Assembly (NCBI RefSeq): GCF_022760855.1
Contig: NZ_JAKTNR010000005.1
Location: 1-64,000 of the forward strand
DNA from: Thermus albus
GTDB lineage: Bacteria; Deinococcota; Deinococci; Deinococcales; Thermaceae
Length of the DNA stretch: 64,000 nt
Reading direction: 5' to 3'
Shown here in pieces: positions 42,624 through 51,987 of this stretch. How positions within the stretch are numbered: position 1 is the stretch's first letter; each line of letters starts with the position of its first letter. A program made the position numbers and the translations under genes. The notes under the pieces were generated by a model. The model saw only the letters and a list, made by a program, of their open reading frames with translations, did not search any database and was not told the origin of the DNA.

Positions 42624-43010
42624 GGGCACCACCGCCAGGGTGCACCGGCTTGCCGCCACCAGCCTGTTTTCCTCGTCGTAAACCTTCACCTCCCACACCT
42701 GGGTGGTGCGGCCCAGGTGGAGGGGCCTTCCCACGGCCCGGATGGTGCCTTGGCTTTTCCTGCGGACGTGGTTGCAGTTGATCTCCAGGCCGAAGGCGGC
42801 ATGCCCCGGGGGGCAGTTGAGGAACCCCCCCACGCTGGCCACGCTTTCCGCCAGGGCCACCGTGGCCCCGCCATGGAGGAACCCAAAGGGCTGGTGCACC
42901 TTGGGCGTGACGTCCAGCTCGGCCACCACCTCGTCCTTTTCCAGTTTCAGGTAGCGAACGCCCAAGGTGGCGTCCAGGGTTTCCCCCGTGGGGATGCTTT
43001 TTCCTTCCAT
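42606..43010 (-). CDS. Hotdog-fold acyl-CoA thioesterase (PaaI/MenI-like)
   Basis: A 134-residue single hotdog domain. The conserved FLHGGATVALAESVASVGG contains the HGG turn and the catalytic acid of the PaaI/YdiI group, and the C-terminal half has RVVRRKSQGTIRA-like VRRKSQGTIRAVG strands. Members hydrolyse aromatic or DHNA-type acyl-CoAs; DHNA-CoA hydrolysis would serve menaquinone synthesis, but no men gene is nearby. The ATG at 43010 is preferred because longer starts run through the divergent gene. Confidence 0.8.
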   Translation of the reverse strand: MEGKSIPTGETLDATLGVRYLKLEKDEVVAELDVTPKVHQPFGFLHGGATVALAESVASVGGFLNCPPGHAAFGLEINCNHVRRKSQGTIRAVGRPLHLGRTTQVWEVKVYDEENRLVAASRCTLAVVPLEPGA

Positions 43011-43019
43011 GGCTTGGAG

Positions 43020-43025
43020 TATAAA
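43020..43025 (+). promoter_or_regulatory. -10 element for the alpha/beta-hydrolase-like gene pair
   Basis: TATAAA ends 7 bases before the GTG start at 43033, the geometry of a leaderless mRNA. A GGGG lies too close to the start to be a normal ribosome binding site. Confidence 0.35.
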
Positions 43026-43032
43026 GGGGAAC

Positions 43033-43665
43033 GTGGGCGAGATACGCCTTTTTCCTGGGCTTCTTTCTCCTCCAGCGGGGTTGGATTTTCTCCGAGACCT
43101 GCCCTCGGAGGAGGGCCTCCACCTCATTGCCTTCGGGGAAGGGGCTTTGGCTGCTTTGAAGGTGGCTTTCAAAGAGGAGGTGAGAAGCCTGGTCCTCCTT
43201 TCCCCCATCCTGCGCAAGGATCCCCTCCTTTCCGCTAAGCTCTCGGCCCTCCGCTTTGGCTTGGAAACGGGCGGGTTGGAGGGATTCGCCCGGGTGGGCC
43301 GGGCCCTTTTCTTTGGCCCCCGGGCCGTGGAGAGTGAGGAGGTCCTTGGGGTGTGGAAGGAAGGGTTGTCGGAGGGGAAGGTGCGGCGGTGGCTCCACCT
43401 TGTGGAAGGGCTTTCCGACGAGCGCCGTTGGCTTAGGGGCACGGAGGCCCGGGTCCTGGTGGTCCAGGGAGCCTGGGATGCCTTTACCCCTCCTTTTTAC
43501 GGCAAGGAGGTGGCGGATTTCGCCAAGGGGGAGGCGGTGCGCTTCACCCTGGAGGAAGCCGGCCACCTGGTCCCTTGGGAGGCCTGGGAAGAGGTTTTGG
43601 ACCTTGTGGGGGATTTCCTTCTGGGGGAGGCTTTTCGTCCCTTGCCCGGGGGTCTTGCCCTATGA
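43033..43665 (+). CDS. Alpha/beta-hydrolase-fold protein lacking the nucleophile
   Basis: A 210-residue protein with alpha/beta-hydrolase strands (LHLIAFGEGALAALKVAF, VRSLVLLSPILRKDP, ARVLVVQGAWDAFTPP, EEAGHLVPWEAWEEV). The acid (WDAFTPP) and histidine (AGHLVPWE) positions are kept. The nucleophile elbow, normally G-x-S-x-G, reads AFGEG, so the serine is glycine. It is therefore probably not a normal serine hydrolase. I start it at the GTG 43033; an in-frame start at 42967 would lie inside the divergent thioesterase gene. It overlaps the next gene as ATGA. Confidence 0.68.
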   Translation: MGEIRLFPGLLSPPAGLDFLRDLPSEEGLHLIAFGEGALAALKVAFKEEVRSLVLLSPILRKDPLLSAKLSALRFGLETGGLEGFARVGRALFFGPRAVESEEVLGVWKEGLSEGKVRRWLHLVEGLSDERRWLRGTEARVLVVQGAWDAFTPPFYGKEVADFAKGEAVRFTLEEAGHLVPWEAWEEVLDLVGDFLLGEAFRPLPGGLAL

Positions 43666-44027
43666 GGCGGACGGGGTACCTCCACCTCTACGGCCTGAAC
43701 CTGGTCTTTGATCGGAGGGGGAGGGGACCGGCGGTGGTCCTTTTGGCGGAGGAGGCGGGCGCTTGGCCCGAGCCTCTTCCCGAGGGCTTTACCTTTTACC
43801 TCCTGGATCTTCCCGGCCACGGCCGGACGGGTGGGCCCAGGATGGCCCCGGAGGAGCTGGCCGAGTACGTGGTGGGCTTTGTGGTCATGCTGAACCTGGG
43901 TTCACCCCCCATCCTGGTCCGGGGAATGGGAGAGAGGGTGGGAGAGGTGCTTAGGGAGAGGGGGTACCGGGTTTTCCCTGGAGATTTCCTAGGGGAAACC
44001 TTGCACGAAGCTATGACTATGGGGTAA
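43662..44027 (+). CDS. Small alpha/beta-hydrolase-like protein
   Basis: A 121-residue protein resembling the N-terminal half of an alpha/beta hydrolase: LYGLNLVFDRRGRGPAVVLLAEEA, YLLDLPGHGRTGGP and ILVRGMGERVGEVL. The last should be the nucleophile elbow, but again has glycine where serine is expected (VRGMG). Small hydrolase-like proteins of this type, cut off after the elbow helix, occur in Thermus thermophilus as I recall. It is coupled to the previous gene by an ATGA overlap, so the two proteins may act together. Confidence 0.62.
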   Translation: MRRTGYLHLYGLNLVFDRRGRGPAVVLLAEEAGAWPEPLPEGFTFYLLDLPGHGRTGGPRMAPEELAEYVVGFVVMLNLGSPPILVRGMGERVGEVLRERGYRVFPGDFLGETLHEAMTMG

Positions 44028-44049
44028 CCTGCTTCCAGGAGGTGACGGT

Positions 44050-44490
44050 ATGCGAAGGATTCTAGGTGCTTTGGCGGTGGTGTTGGGCTTAAGCTTGGCG
44101 CAGTTTTCCGTGGAGAACTTGAAGCCTTCCTTGGCGGTGGTGGGAGGTACCCAGGGCTTGGGCCTCGAGGCCTCCTGGCACTGCCTTCTCTTCCAACCCC
44201 CGGTGGGGGAGGTGCGGCCGGCTTTGGACATCGCCTATAACGTGAACGGCAACTGGAATGGTGCTTTCCTCTTCCGCTACCTCTACCCCCTGGCCGAGGA
44301 GCTAAGGGCAGGGGTTGGGCTTGGGGTGGCTATCCCCGGCTTCCAGTTTGCCAGCACCAGCCTCTACTTCCGGGCCGATGCCGAGTATGACCTTAAGGCC
44401 GCCTTGGGGGCGCCGGTCTTCCTGGGTGGGGACCTGGGCGTGGCCGGAGGCAAGCTGGCGGGACAGCTGAAGGTGGGGTACCGCTTCTAG
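44050..44490 (+). CDS. Exported beta-barrel-like protein
   Basis: I do not recognise a family. The 146-residue product has a signal peptide (MRRILGALAVVLGLSLAQ) and then alternating amphipathic strands (GAFLFRYLYPL, LRAGVGLGVAIPGFQFA, SLYFRADAEYDL), ending in QLKVGYRF. A terminal aromatic residue after a beta strand is the usual outer-membrane barrel signal. About eight strands would fit a small barrel. The ribosome binding site is AGGAGGTGACGG. It is separated by 22 bases from the hydrolase-like pair. Confidence 0.6.
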   Translation: MRRILGALAVVLGLSLAQFSVENLKPSLAVVGGTQGLGLEASWHCLLFQPPVGEVRPALDIAYNVNGNWNGAFLFRYLYPLAEELRAGVGLGVAIPGFQFASTSLYFRADAEYDLKAALGAPVFLGGDLGVAGGKLAGQLKVGYRF

Positions 44491-44509
44491 GCCGAGGCGG
44501 GGCGAAGGG

Positions 44510-44526
44510 GGAGGGTTTAGCCCTCC
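44510..44526. terminator. Hairpin between the barrel-like gene and truD
   Basis: GGAGGG/CCCTCC with a 5-base loop, followed on the plus strand by a T-rich GGTTTTCTT. The truD stop codon lies inside the loop, so it would serve the plus-strand gene. Confidence 0.4.
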
Positions 44527-45575
44527 TCCTGGTTTTCTTCCCCCTCCTCCGGGGCGTCCACCTCCACCTTCATCACCTCCCTCAGGAGGCTGGTGGCGTA
44601 GCTTCCCTTGGGTAGGAAAAAGCTAAGCCAAAGCCCTTCCGGGGTTTCCTCCAGGGACCACTCCCCAAGGGGTATCCGGATGGGCCTTCGGGCTCCCCGG
44701 CGGGCACGAAACTCCTCCCGCATAAGCCCGTAGCGGGCCAGGATTTCGTCCTCGAGGGCCCTGGCCGCACCCTGGGCCTCCGGGTACTTCTTGCCGAACA
44801 GGGGTCCTGTGGCGCTGATCTCCAGCCTTAAGGCCCGTTCCGCCTCTTCCTCCCACTCCACCAGAAACTCCCCTCCCGTGGCGTGCTTCTTGGCCCAGTC
44901 CCCGGGGATCACCCGGTCGTAGAGCCCCCTTTCCATCCGCAAGGCCACCCAGTCGTTGAAGAGGAGGCTTTGCAGGCTGCCGATCAGGAAGCGCTTAAGC
45001 CAGGGATTTCCCCTCCCCTTGCCCTTTTTCACCAGGGCATAACCCTTGAGGGGATTCTGCCCCCCAAGGCCAAAGCGCTGGGGGCCGTAGTAGTTGGGGA
45101 TGCCCTTGGCCTCGAGGACCTTCAGGATGGCCCGGGCCTTCTCCCCATCCTGGGCCCCGCGGATGAGGATGCGGAAGCGGTTTCCCTTGAGGTGGCCCGT
45201 GCGGAGCTTGTTGGTGTGGAGGTTGGCTTCCAAAAGCCGGGTTCCCCTAAGGTTTTCCAGCAGACAGAGGGCGTCCTCGTGCTTGCGGGGGATGGAGAAC
45301 CACTGCCGGGTCCTGGCGTGCTTGTCCTTAAGCCCGGCCACCCCGATTTCCTTTTCCGGAACCCCCACCTCGTCCCGTAGGAACTCCACCACCTGGCGGG
45401 TGGTGAGGCCCTCCTTTTCCAGGAGGAAGTAGAGGTGCTCCCCTTCCCCGCTGGGCAGGTAGGCGGGTACCTCCTCCACCTGGAAGTCCTGGGGGAGGAG
45501 GCGAATCGCCCCACCCACACCGGGAAGGTCCTGGGTGAGGTAGGGGTAGCGCCCGGGGCGGTAGACCAGGTCCAT
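44517..45575 (-). CDS. truD: tRNA pseudouridine(13) synthase TruD
   Basis: A 352-residue pseudouridine synthase for U13 of tRNA. The catalytic aspartate is in GVAGLKDKHARTRQWFSIP. HLKGNRFRILIRG and IPNYYGPQRFG are further family signatures. The TRUD insertion domain occupies the second half. The protein ends in an acidic tail (EEGEENQEEG). The gene is 14 bases downstream of pepF. Confidence 0.93.
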   Translation of the reverse strand: MDLVYRPGRYPYLTQDLPGVGGAIRLLPQDFQVEEVPAYLPSGEGEHLYFLLEKEGLTTRQVVEFLRDEVGVPEKEIGVAGLKDKHARTRQWFSIPRKHEDALCLLENLRGTRLLEANLHTNKLRTGHLKGNRFRILIRGAQDGEKARAILKVLEAKGIPNYYGPQRFGLGGQNPLKGYALVKKGKGRGNPWLKRFLIGSLQSLLFNDWVALRMERGLYDRVIPGDWAKKHATGGEFLVEWEEEAERALRLEISATGPLFGKKYPEAQGAARALEDEILARYGLMREEFRARRGARRPIRIPLGEWSLEETPEGLWLSFFLPKGSYATSLLREVMKVEVDAPEEGEENQEEG

Positions 45576-45589
45576 CCCCCTATTTTGCC

Positions 45590-47302
45590 CTAGGGAAGGG
45601 CCTTAAGCCAAGACTCCAAGACGCCAAAGCCATAGCGGAAGAAGGCTTCGGAGGCCAGGTCCACCCCCGCTTGGGCCAGGATCTCCTTCGGGCTTTGGCT
45701 TTCCCCCGCCTCGAGGATCCCCAGGTACTTGGGCACGAAGGCCTGGCCCTCTTCCTGGTACTTGCCGTAGAGGGCCAGGACCACCAGGTACCCAAGGGCG
45801 TAGCTATAGGTGTAGAAGCGGTAGTGGGCGAAGTGGGGGATGCCGGCCCAAGCGGCCCCGTCCAGTTCTGTCCAGGCCACGGCATCCCCGTAAAGCCTCG
45901 CCTGCTCCTCTTGCCAGATCCCCTGGAAGGCCTCAGGGGAAAGGGCGGTTTCCCGGCGGGCCTCGAGGCTCCGTCGTTCAAAGAAGATGTACATCACCTG
46001 GCGGAAGAGGGTGTTCACGGCGTCTTCCACCCTTTCCGCCAGGAGCAGGGTGCGTTCCTCCCCGGAAAGCCGTTCCAAGAGGAGGTCGTCCAGGAGGATT
46101 TCCGCAAAAACGCTGGCGGTTTCCGCCAAGGGGGTGGAGGCCCCGAAGTTGAGGAGGCGTTGCCCCCTTGCCAGGTAGAAGTGCACTCCGTGCCCCAGCT
46201 CATGGGCCAGGGTGTGGGCGGCGTCCAGGTCGTCGGTGTGGTTGAGGAGGACGTAGGGGTGGGTGGAGGGAAGCCCCCCGGAGCAGAAAGCCCCGCCCCG
46301 CTTCCCGGGCCTGGGGTACACGTCAATCCAGCGCTTGGCAAAGAACTCCTTGGCGATGGCCTCCATCTCTGGGGAGAAGCGGCGGAAGGCGGTGAGGACC
46401 AGCTCCTTGGCCTCTACAAAGGGGATCTTGGGCTTTTCCCCCAAGGGGGCCAGGAGGTCAGGGCTTGGCACCTTCTCCTGCCCCAGACGCCGGGCCTTCC
46501 AGCGGTAGTAGCCTTCCACCAGGTGGTAGTGGGCCTGGGTAGCCTCGAGGAGGGCCTCTATATCCTTCACCTCCACCTCGTCGCGGAGAGCCACGGGCTC
46601 CAAGGGGTGGGAAAAGTTCCTAAGGCGCAGGTCCTGGAGGTAGTCCAGGTAGACCGCATTGAAGACGGCGCCTAGGGTGGGGGCCTCGGCCATGAGCTTC
46701 CCGTACAGCTCCCGGTGGGCCTCCCGCCGTACCCCGGGGTCGGGGTCCCGCCTAAGGGCCCGTACCTCCATCTCGGTAAGCTCCCTTTCCCCCACCCGGA
46801 AGCGGAAGCGGCCCGTGTACTCGGTATAAAACTGGCTCCAGGCGCTTCTTCCCACCAGGCCCTTCAGGTTCAAAAGCTCCTCCTCCCTTTCCGAAAGGGT
46901 ATGGGGGGCGTAGGCCCGCTGCCTCTTTAGGAAGTGATGCAGATCCTTTAGCCCCTCGTGGCCTAGGAGCTTTTGAAAAGCCTCTTCGGGAAGCTTCCTC
47001 AGGGCTATCTCCAGGGGGAGAAGGCGGTTTCGCACCTCGGTGTACCGGTTCCTGACCCGGTCCAAAAGGGCCTTGGCCGAGGCGTCCTGGGTGCGGGTGG
47101 CGAAGTAGAGGGAAGCGTAGTTTAGCGGTTTATAGGCCTTTTCCAAAGCTGTTTCATAGCGGCGGAAGAGGCTTTCCGCTTCTTGGGGGTCCAGGAGGCC
47201 TTTTGGGCTGAGGTCTGAGGCCAGGCGGAGGGCTTCGCTGAGGTCGGCCTCGAGGGCCGGGTCCTCAGGGCCCGCATAGAGGTCGGAAAGGTCCCACTCC
47301 AT
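45590..47302 (-). CDS. pepF: Oligoendopeptidase F (M3 family)
   Basis: A 570-residue zinc metallopeptidase that degrades short peptides in the cytoplasm. The zinc site is TLAHELGHGVHF, with the downstream ETASVFAEILLDDLL supplying the third ligand. The N-terminal WDLSDLY is the normal family start, so I use the ATG at 47302 instead of a longer frame with a low-complexity N-terminus. A TATAGT ends 8 bases before this ATG and suggests leaderless transcription. Confidence 0.9.
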   Translation of the reverse strand: MEWDLSDLYAGPEDPALEADLSEALRLASDLSPKGLLDPQEAESLFRRYETALEKAYKPLNYASLYFATRTQDASAKALLDRVRNRYTEVRNRLLPLEIALRKLPEEAFQKLLGHEGLKDLHHFLKRQRAYAPHTLSEREEELLNLKGLVGRSAWSQFYTEYTGRFRFRVGERELTEMEVRALRRDPDPGVRREAHRELYGKLMAEAPTLGAVFNAVYLDYLQDLRLRNFSHPLEPVALRDEVEVKDIEALLEATQAHYHLVEGYYRWKARRLGQEKVPSPDLLAPLGEKPKIPFVEAKELVLTAFRRFSPEMEAIAKEFFAKRWIDVYPRPGKRGGAFCSGGLPSTHPYVLLNHTDDLDAAHTLAHELGHGVHFYLARGQRLLNFGASTPLAETASVFAEILLDDLLLERLSGEERTLLLAERVEDAVNTLFRQVMYIFFERRSLEARRETALSPEAFQGIWQEEQARLYGDAVAWTELDGAAWAGIPHFAHYRFYTYSYALGYLVVLALYGKYQEEGQAFVPKYLGILEAGESQSPKEILAQAGVDLASEAFFRYGFGVLESWLKALP

Positions 47303-47309
47303 CCCGCCC

Positions 47310-47315
47310 ACTATA
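47310..47315 (-). promoter_or_regulatory. -10 element for pepF
   Basis: On the minus strand TATAGT ends 8 bases before the ATG. No -35 is obvious. The rest of the 47316-47562 interval, between pepF and the divergent collagen-like gene, shows no gene or repeat that I can support. Confidence 0.4.
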
Positions 47316-47562
47316 CCGTCCTCCCGTTTAAGGGATATGTAAGGCCGGCTGGCTAGGGTGGGAATCGGGGTGAGAGGTTGCGGAAAAGAGGCAGGGGGTC
47401 TGCCAAGGGCCGAGGGCCTAGGACCGCGCCTTGGAGGGGAGGATGGCAAAGGGCCTTGCTGGATTTGCCCCTTGCGGAGGCTAGGCACGAGGAAGGCGCG
47501 GCCGGAGGAGAGGTTATAGGGCTTTTGGATGAGGCAAAGGGGAGTGCAGGGAGGAGGAAGAC

Positions 47563-48543
47563 ATGAAAAGGGTCATGTGGAGGGCGGTAGGGTTTTTGCT
47601 GGCCCTAGGGTGGGCTTGGGCCCAGATGGGCTTACCAGGGTTCCCCCAGGCGCCTGGCGGGGGTCCGGGGGTGCCCGGGGCTGGCGGGCAGGTGTACCAG
47701 AACCCGGCTTTGGGGATGGCCTTTCCCATCCCCCAGGGTTTCCAGCTGGCGCAAGAGGTGCCTTTTGCCGGTGGTCTGGCGGTGCTCCTCATGCATCCTA
47801 TGGGGGCAGAACTTTACGCCATCTCCACGGATTTGGGCCAACCCCTGGACCTCCAAGGCTTTCATCAGCTCAACCTCCAACGTCTGTCCCAGCAGGACCA
47901 GGTGTTGCGCCAGCAGGGTATCCAGGTGCAACGGCAGCCCCTTTCGGGCTTGACCTTGGGCGGCCGGCCTGCCTTAGGGGTGGTGAGCCAGATCCTCTTC
48001 CAGGGGCAAAGCTATCTGGACCTAAGTGTTTACACCGTGGAAGGCGGCCGGGCGTACGCCCTGCAGCTCACGGCACCAGCCCAGGTTTTTTCCCAGGTGC
48101 AGCCTCTATTCCAGCAGCTTCTAGGGCAAGTGCAGCTGCTGGGGGGAGGGGGGATGCCCGGGGTAGGCTCCCCTGGTCCTGGGATACCGGGGATGCCCGG
48201 ATACCCATCTCCGGGGATGCCGGGGCCGGTACCTCCTGGTCCTGGGATGCCGGGCATGCCTGGGTACCCGTCTCCGGGGATGCCGGGGCCGGTGCCTCCT
48301 GGCCCTGGCCTGCCCTCTCAGCCCCCTACCTCCCCAGGAGCATCGCAGCTTCCCTCAACAAGCTCGAGCTCGGCCAAGCCGGCTTTTACTCCGCCCGCTA
48401 ACCGGACTGTCCAGCTTAGGTACGGTAAGGAGGTGGGGGATGGCAAACAGTTTGCTGTGGCGCTGGGAGGGCTCTACTACCGCATAGAGCCTAGGAGATG
48501 GGGTTGGCCTACAAAAAGAGGGGGGAGGGGCTTTTCCTTTTGA
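47563..48543 (+). CDS. Secreted Pro/Gly-rich protein with collagen-like repeats; 3' end probably frameshifted
   Basis: A 326-residue exported protein (signal MKRVMWRAVGFLLALGWAWAQ). A folded domain (residues about 45-185, PALGMAFPIPQGFQLAQ ... LFQQLLGQVQLL) resembles lipoprotein-like DUF domains. Then comes a Pro/Gly/Met-rich stretch with two 21-residue repeats, then a Ser/Pro linker. The last 20 residues (WGWPTKRGGRGFSF) look like a wrong-frame tail. The next frame continues as a YbjN domain, so the original product was probably linker plus YbjN. Confidence 0.65.
   Translation: MKRVMWRAVGFLLALGWAWAQMGLPGFPQAPGGGPGVPGAGGQVYQNPALGMAFPIPQGFQLAQEVPFAGGLAVLLMHPMGAELYAISTDLGQPLDLQGFHQLNLQRLSQQDQVLRQQGIQVQRQPLSGLTLGGRPALGVVSQILFQGQSYLDLSVYTVEGGRAYALQLTAPAQVFSQVQPLFQQLLGQVQLLGGGGMPGVGSPGPGIPGMPGYPSPGMPGPVPPGPGMPGMPGYPSPGMPGPVPPGPGLPSQPPTSPGASQLPSTSSSSAKPAFTPPANRTVQLRYGKEVGDGKQFAVALGGLYYRIEPRRWGWPTKRGGRGFSF
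48175..48300 (+). repeat. Two 63-bp direct repeats encoding collagen-like segments
   Basis: Unit 1 at 48175-48237 and unit 2 at 48238-48300 encode GPG-(I/M)-PGMPGYPSPGMPGPVPP. They differ at few bases, and a third copy begins at 48301. Recombination between them could change the linker length. Confidence 0.8.
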
Positions 48544-48842
48544 AGTTGGAGAAGACCCTCAAGGTGTGGGTGGAGTTGGATTGGTGTGAGGAGGGGCGGT
48601 GCGGCTTGGTAGCCCTTTCCGCCGGGTTTAGGAAGGATGGTGTGAGCTTGGCGCAAATCAACCGTTGGAATCGCGACCACCGCTTTAGCCGAGCCTATCT
48701 GGACGGGGATGGGGACCCTTGGGTGGAGTGGGAGCTGGACCTGACGGAGGGGGTGAGCCGGGAAACGGTAAAGGAGTTTTTCCGCCTCTTCACCAAGACC
48801 ACCTTACCCAAGTTCATGGAACATATCGGATTTTCCCCCTAG
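48498..48842 (+). CDS. YbjN-domain segment, probably the displaced 3' part of the upstream gene
   Basis: The 114-residue frame begins MGLAYKKRGEGLFLLKL and aligns from its first residues with the YbjN protein at 53155-53604: GLAY/GLSY, KVWVELDWC/KVWLYLDYC, CGLVALSAGF, NRWNRDHRFSRAYLD, KFMEHIGFSP. It lacks the paralogue's signal peptide and first helix. A stop codon lies two codons before the ATG, and AGGAG abuts the start. It overlaps the upstream gene by 46 bases. A frameshifted half-gene is the simplest reading; a coupled cytoplasmic gene is the alternative. Confidence 0.6.
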   Translation: MGLAYKKRGEGLFLLKLEKTLKVWVELDWCEEGRCGLVALSAGFRKDGVSLAQINRWNRDHRFSRAYLDGDGDPWVEWELDLTEGVSRETVKEFFRLFTKTTLPKFMEHIGFSP

Positions 48843-48857
48843 GTTATCCTTAAGGCT

Positions 48858-50645
48858 GTGGCGGCGCTGGTGATCTACAAGGGCAAGCCCGCCCTGGCCG
48901 AGGAAAAGGGGGACCGGCTGGAGCTCACCCTACCTGGAGGGGAGCGGGCCAGGGTGCGACCTAAGGATGTCCTTTGGCTTCATCCCGGGCCCGCTTCCTT
49001 GGACCTAACGGTACCCGAAGGCGAGGAAGAAGCCGCTTGGGAGCTTTTGGAGGGCCAGGCGGTGAGCCTACGGGAGCTCGCCGAGCTGGCCTTTGGAACC
49101 TTTACACCCGAGGCGGCCTACGGGGCCTACCTTTTAGCACAAAAGGGAGAAAGGTTCTATCTGGAAGGGGAGAGGGTGCGGGCCAGGACCCGAGAGGAGC
49201 TAAAGGCCCTCCTGCAGGCCAAAAGGGAGCGGGAGGAAAGGGAGCGCCGCTTGGCCGAGGGGCTTGAGCGGCTGCGCCAGGGGGTCCTGGCCTTGGAGGA
49301 CCGCCCCCTGGTCCAAGAGGTGGAGGCCTTAGCCTTGGGGGAGAGGAAGGAAAGCCGGGTGCTTAGGGCCTTGGGCCAGCCCGAAACCCCCGAGGCGGCC
49401 CACGCCCTCCTTTTGCGCCTGGGGGTTTGGCGCCGGGAAAACCCGCATCCCAGGCGGCTTGGCCTAAGCCTCTTGCCCCCCGACCTCCCTGTGCCCCCTC
49501 TGCCCCAGGAAAAGCGGGTGGACCTCACCCACCTGCCCGCCTATGCCATTGACGACGAGGAGAGCCAGGATCCGGACGATGCCGTGTATGCCGAAAGGGC
49601 GGCGGAAGGCTTCCGGCTATGGGTGCATGTGGCGGATGTGGCCGCCTTAGTGGCTCCTCATAGCCCCCTGGACCAGGAAGCCATGCGCCGGGGAGCCAAC
49701 CTATACCTGCCCGAGGGCACGGTGCCCATGCTCCCTCCTGGGGTCACGGAGGCCCTGGGCCTGGGGCTACAGGAGGTTTCCCCGGCCCTCACCTTTGCCC
49801 TCACGGTTTCCCGGGAAGGGGAGGTTCTGGACGAAGAGATCTTCCTAAGCTGGGTGCGGGTGAAAAGGCTGAGCTACCAGGAGGCCATGGAGGTGGCGGA
49901 GCTGGGGGCCTTGCGGGAGCTGGCCCTGGCCTTTCGGCGAAAGCGCCTGGCCCAGGGGGGCCTCGAGCTCCACCTGCCCGAGGCCAAGGTGCGCCTGGAA
50001 GGGGATGAGATCCGCATCCGCCCCCTGGAGGCCTACGAAAGCCGCATCTGGGTGCAGGAGGCCATGCACCTGGCGGGCTATGCCGCTGCCCACCTGGCCT
50101 ATAGGGCAGGCCTGCCCTTCCCCTACGCCACCCAGGAGGCCCCCTCTAAGCGGGTGGAAGGGGAGGGCCTAAGCGCCATGTGGGAACAGCGGAAGGCCTT
50201 GAAGCGGGCCCAGCTCAAGGCGGTTCCGGCCCCCCATAAGGGCCTTGGCCTTCCCCTTTACGCCCAGGTGACCAGCCCCCTGAGGCGCTACTTGGACCTG
50301 GTGGCCCACCAGCAGCTTAGGGCCTGGTTGAAGGGGGAGAAGCCCCTTTCCCAGGAGGAGGTTCTAAAGAGGGTGGGGGCGGCGGAGGCCATGGCGGAAC
50401 TGGTGCGGGAAGGGGAGAGGAGGAGCAAGCTCCACTGGACCCTGGTCCACCTGGCGGAAAAGGGCTACCAGGGCCCTGGGGTCTTGGTGGAAAAAAGGGG
50501 AGGGCAGGGGGTTTTTCTCCTACCGGAGCTGGGCCTTAGCGCCCAGGTGGCCCTTTCCCACCCCTTGCCCTTGGATGCGGAGGTGCGCTTGCGCTTTCTA
50601 GAGGCCGACCTACCCCGCCTCGAGGCCCGCTTCGCCCTCCTCTAG
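48858..50645 (+). CDS. RNase II/R family exoribonuclease
   Basis: A 595-residue 3'-5' exonuclease with the RNB catalytic domain from about residue 220: LPAYAIDDEESQDPDDAVYAE carries the Mg-binding aspartates, followed by LWVHVADVAALV, GANLYLPEGTVPMLPP and, near the C-terminus, YAQVTSPLRRYLDLVAHQQL. The N-terminal 200 residues are charged and helical rather than a clear cold-shock domain. A short S1-like end is present. The start is taken as GTG 48858. The stop is 3 bases from the convergent icd stop. Confidence 0.88.
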   Translation: MAALVIYKGKPALAEEKGDRLELTLPGGERARVRPKDVLWLHPGPASLDLTVPEGEEEAAWELLEGQAVSLRELAELAFGTFTPEAAYGAYLLAQKGERFYLEGERVRARTREELKALLQAKREREERERRLAEGLERLRQGVLALEDRPLVQEVEALALGERKESRVLRALGQPETPEAAHALLLRLGVWRRENPHPRRLGLSLLPPDLPVPPLPQEKRVDLTHLPAYAIDDEESQDPDDAVYAERAAEGFRLWVHVADVAALVAPHSPLDQEAMRRGANLYLPEGTVPMLPPGVTEALGLGLQEVSPALTFALTVSREGEVLDEEIFLSWVRVKRLSYQEAMEVAELGALRELALAFRRKRLAQGGLELHLPEAKVRLEGDEIRIRPLEAYESRIWVQEAMHLAGYAAAHLAYRAGLPFPYATQEAPSKRVEGEGLSAMWEQRKALKRAQLKAVPAPHKGLGLPLYAQVTSPLRRYLDLVAHQQLRAWLKGEKPLSQEEVLKRVGAAEAMAELVREGERRSKLHWTLVHLAEKGYQGPGVLVEKRGGQGVFLLPELGLSAQVALSHPLPLDAEVRLRFLEADLPRLEARFALL

Positions 50646-50648
50646 GGC

Positions 50649-51926
<1,278 letters not shown>

Positions 51927-51975
51927 GGCTAACCTCCGGGGCATAGCATACCCCCTTTGAGGGGGAAGGGTGTCC

Positions 51976-51981
51976 TAGACT
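51976..51981 (+). promoter_or_regulatory. -10 element for the FAD oxidoreductase gene
   Basis: TAGACT ends 6 bases before the ATG at 51988, with no ribosome binding site between. This again matches leaderless geometry. Confidence 0.35.
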
Positions 51982-51987
51982 GGGGGC

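Noticed and set aside
47303-47488. N-terminal extension of oligoendopeptidase F.
   Set aside because: The extension is low-complexity Pro/Arg/Gly and precedes the normal family start WDLSDLY; a -10 element lies right before ATG 47302.
48440-48487. ATG with a good AAGGAGG upstream inside the collagen-like gene.
   Set aside because: It encodes only 15 codons before a stop and is in neither of the two meaningful frames.
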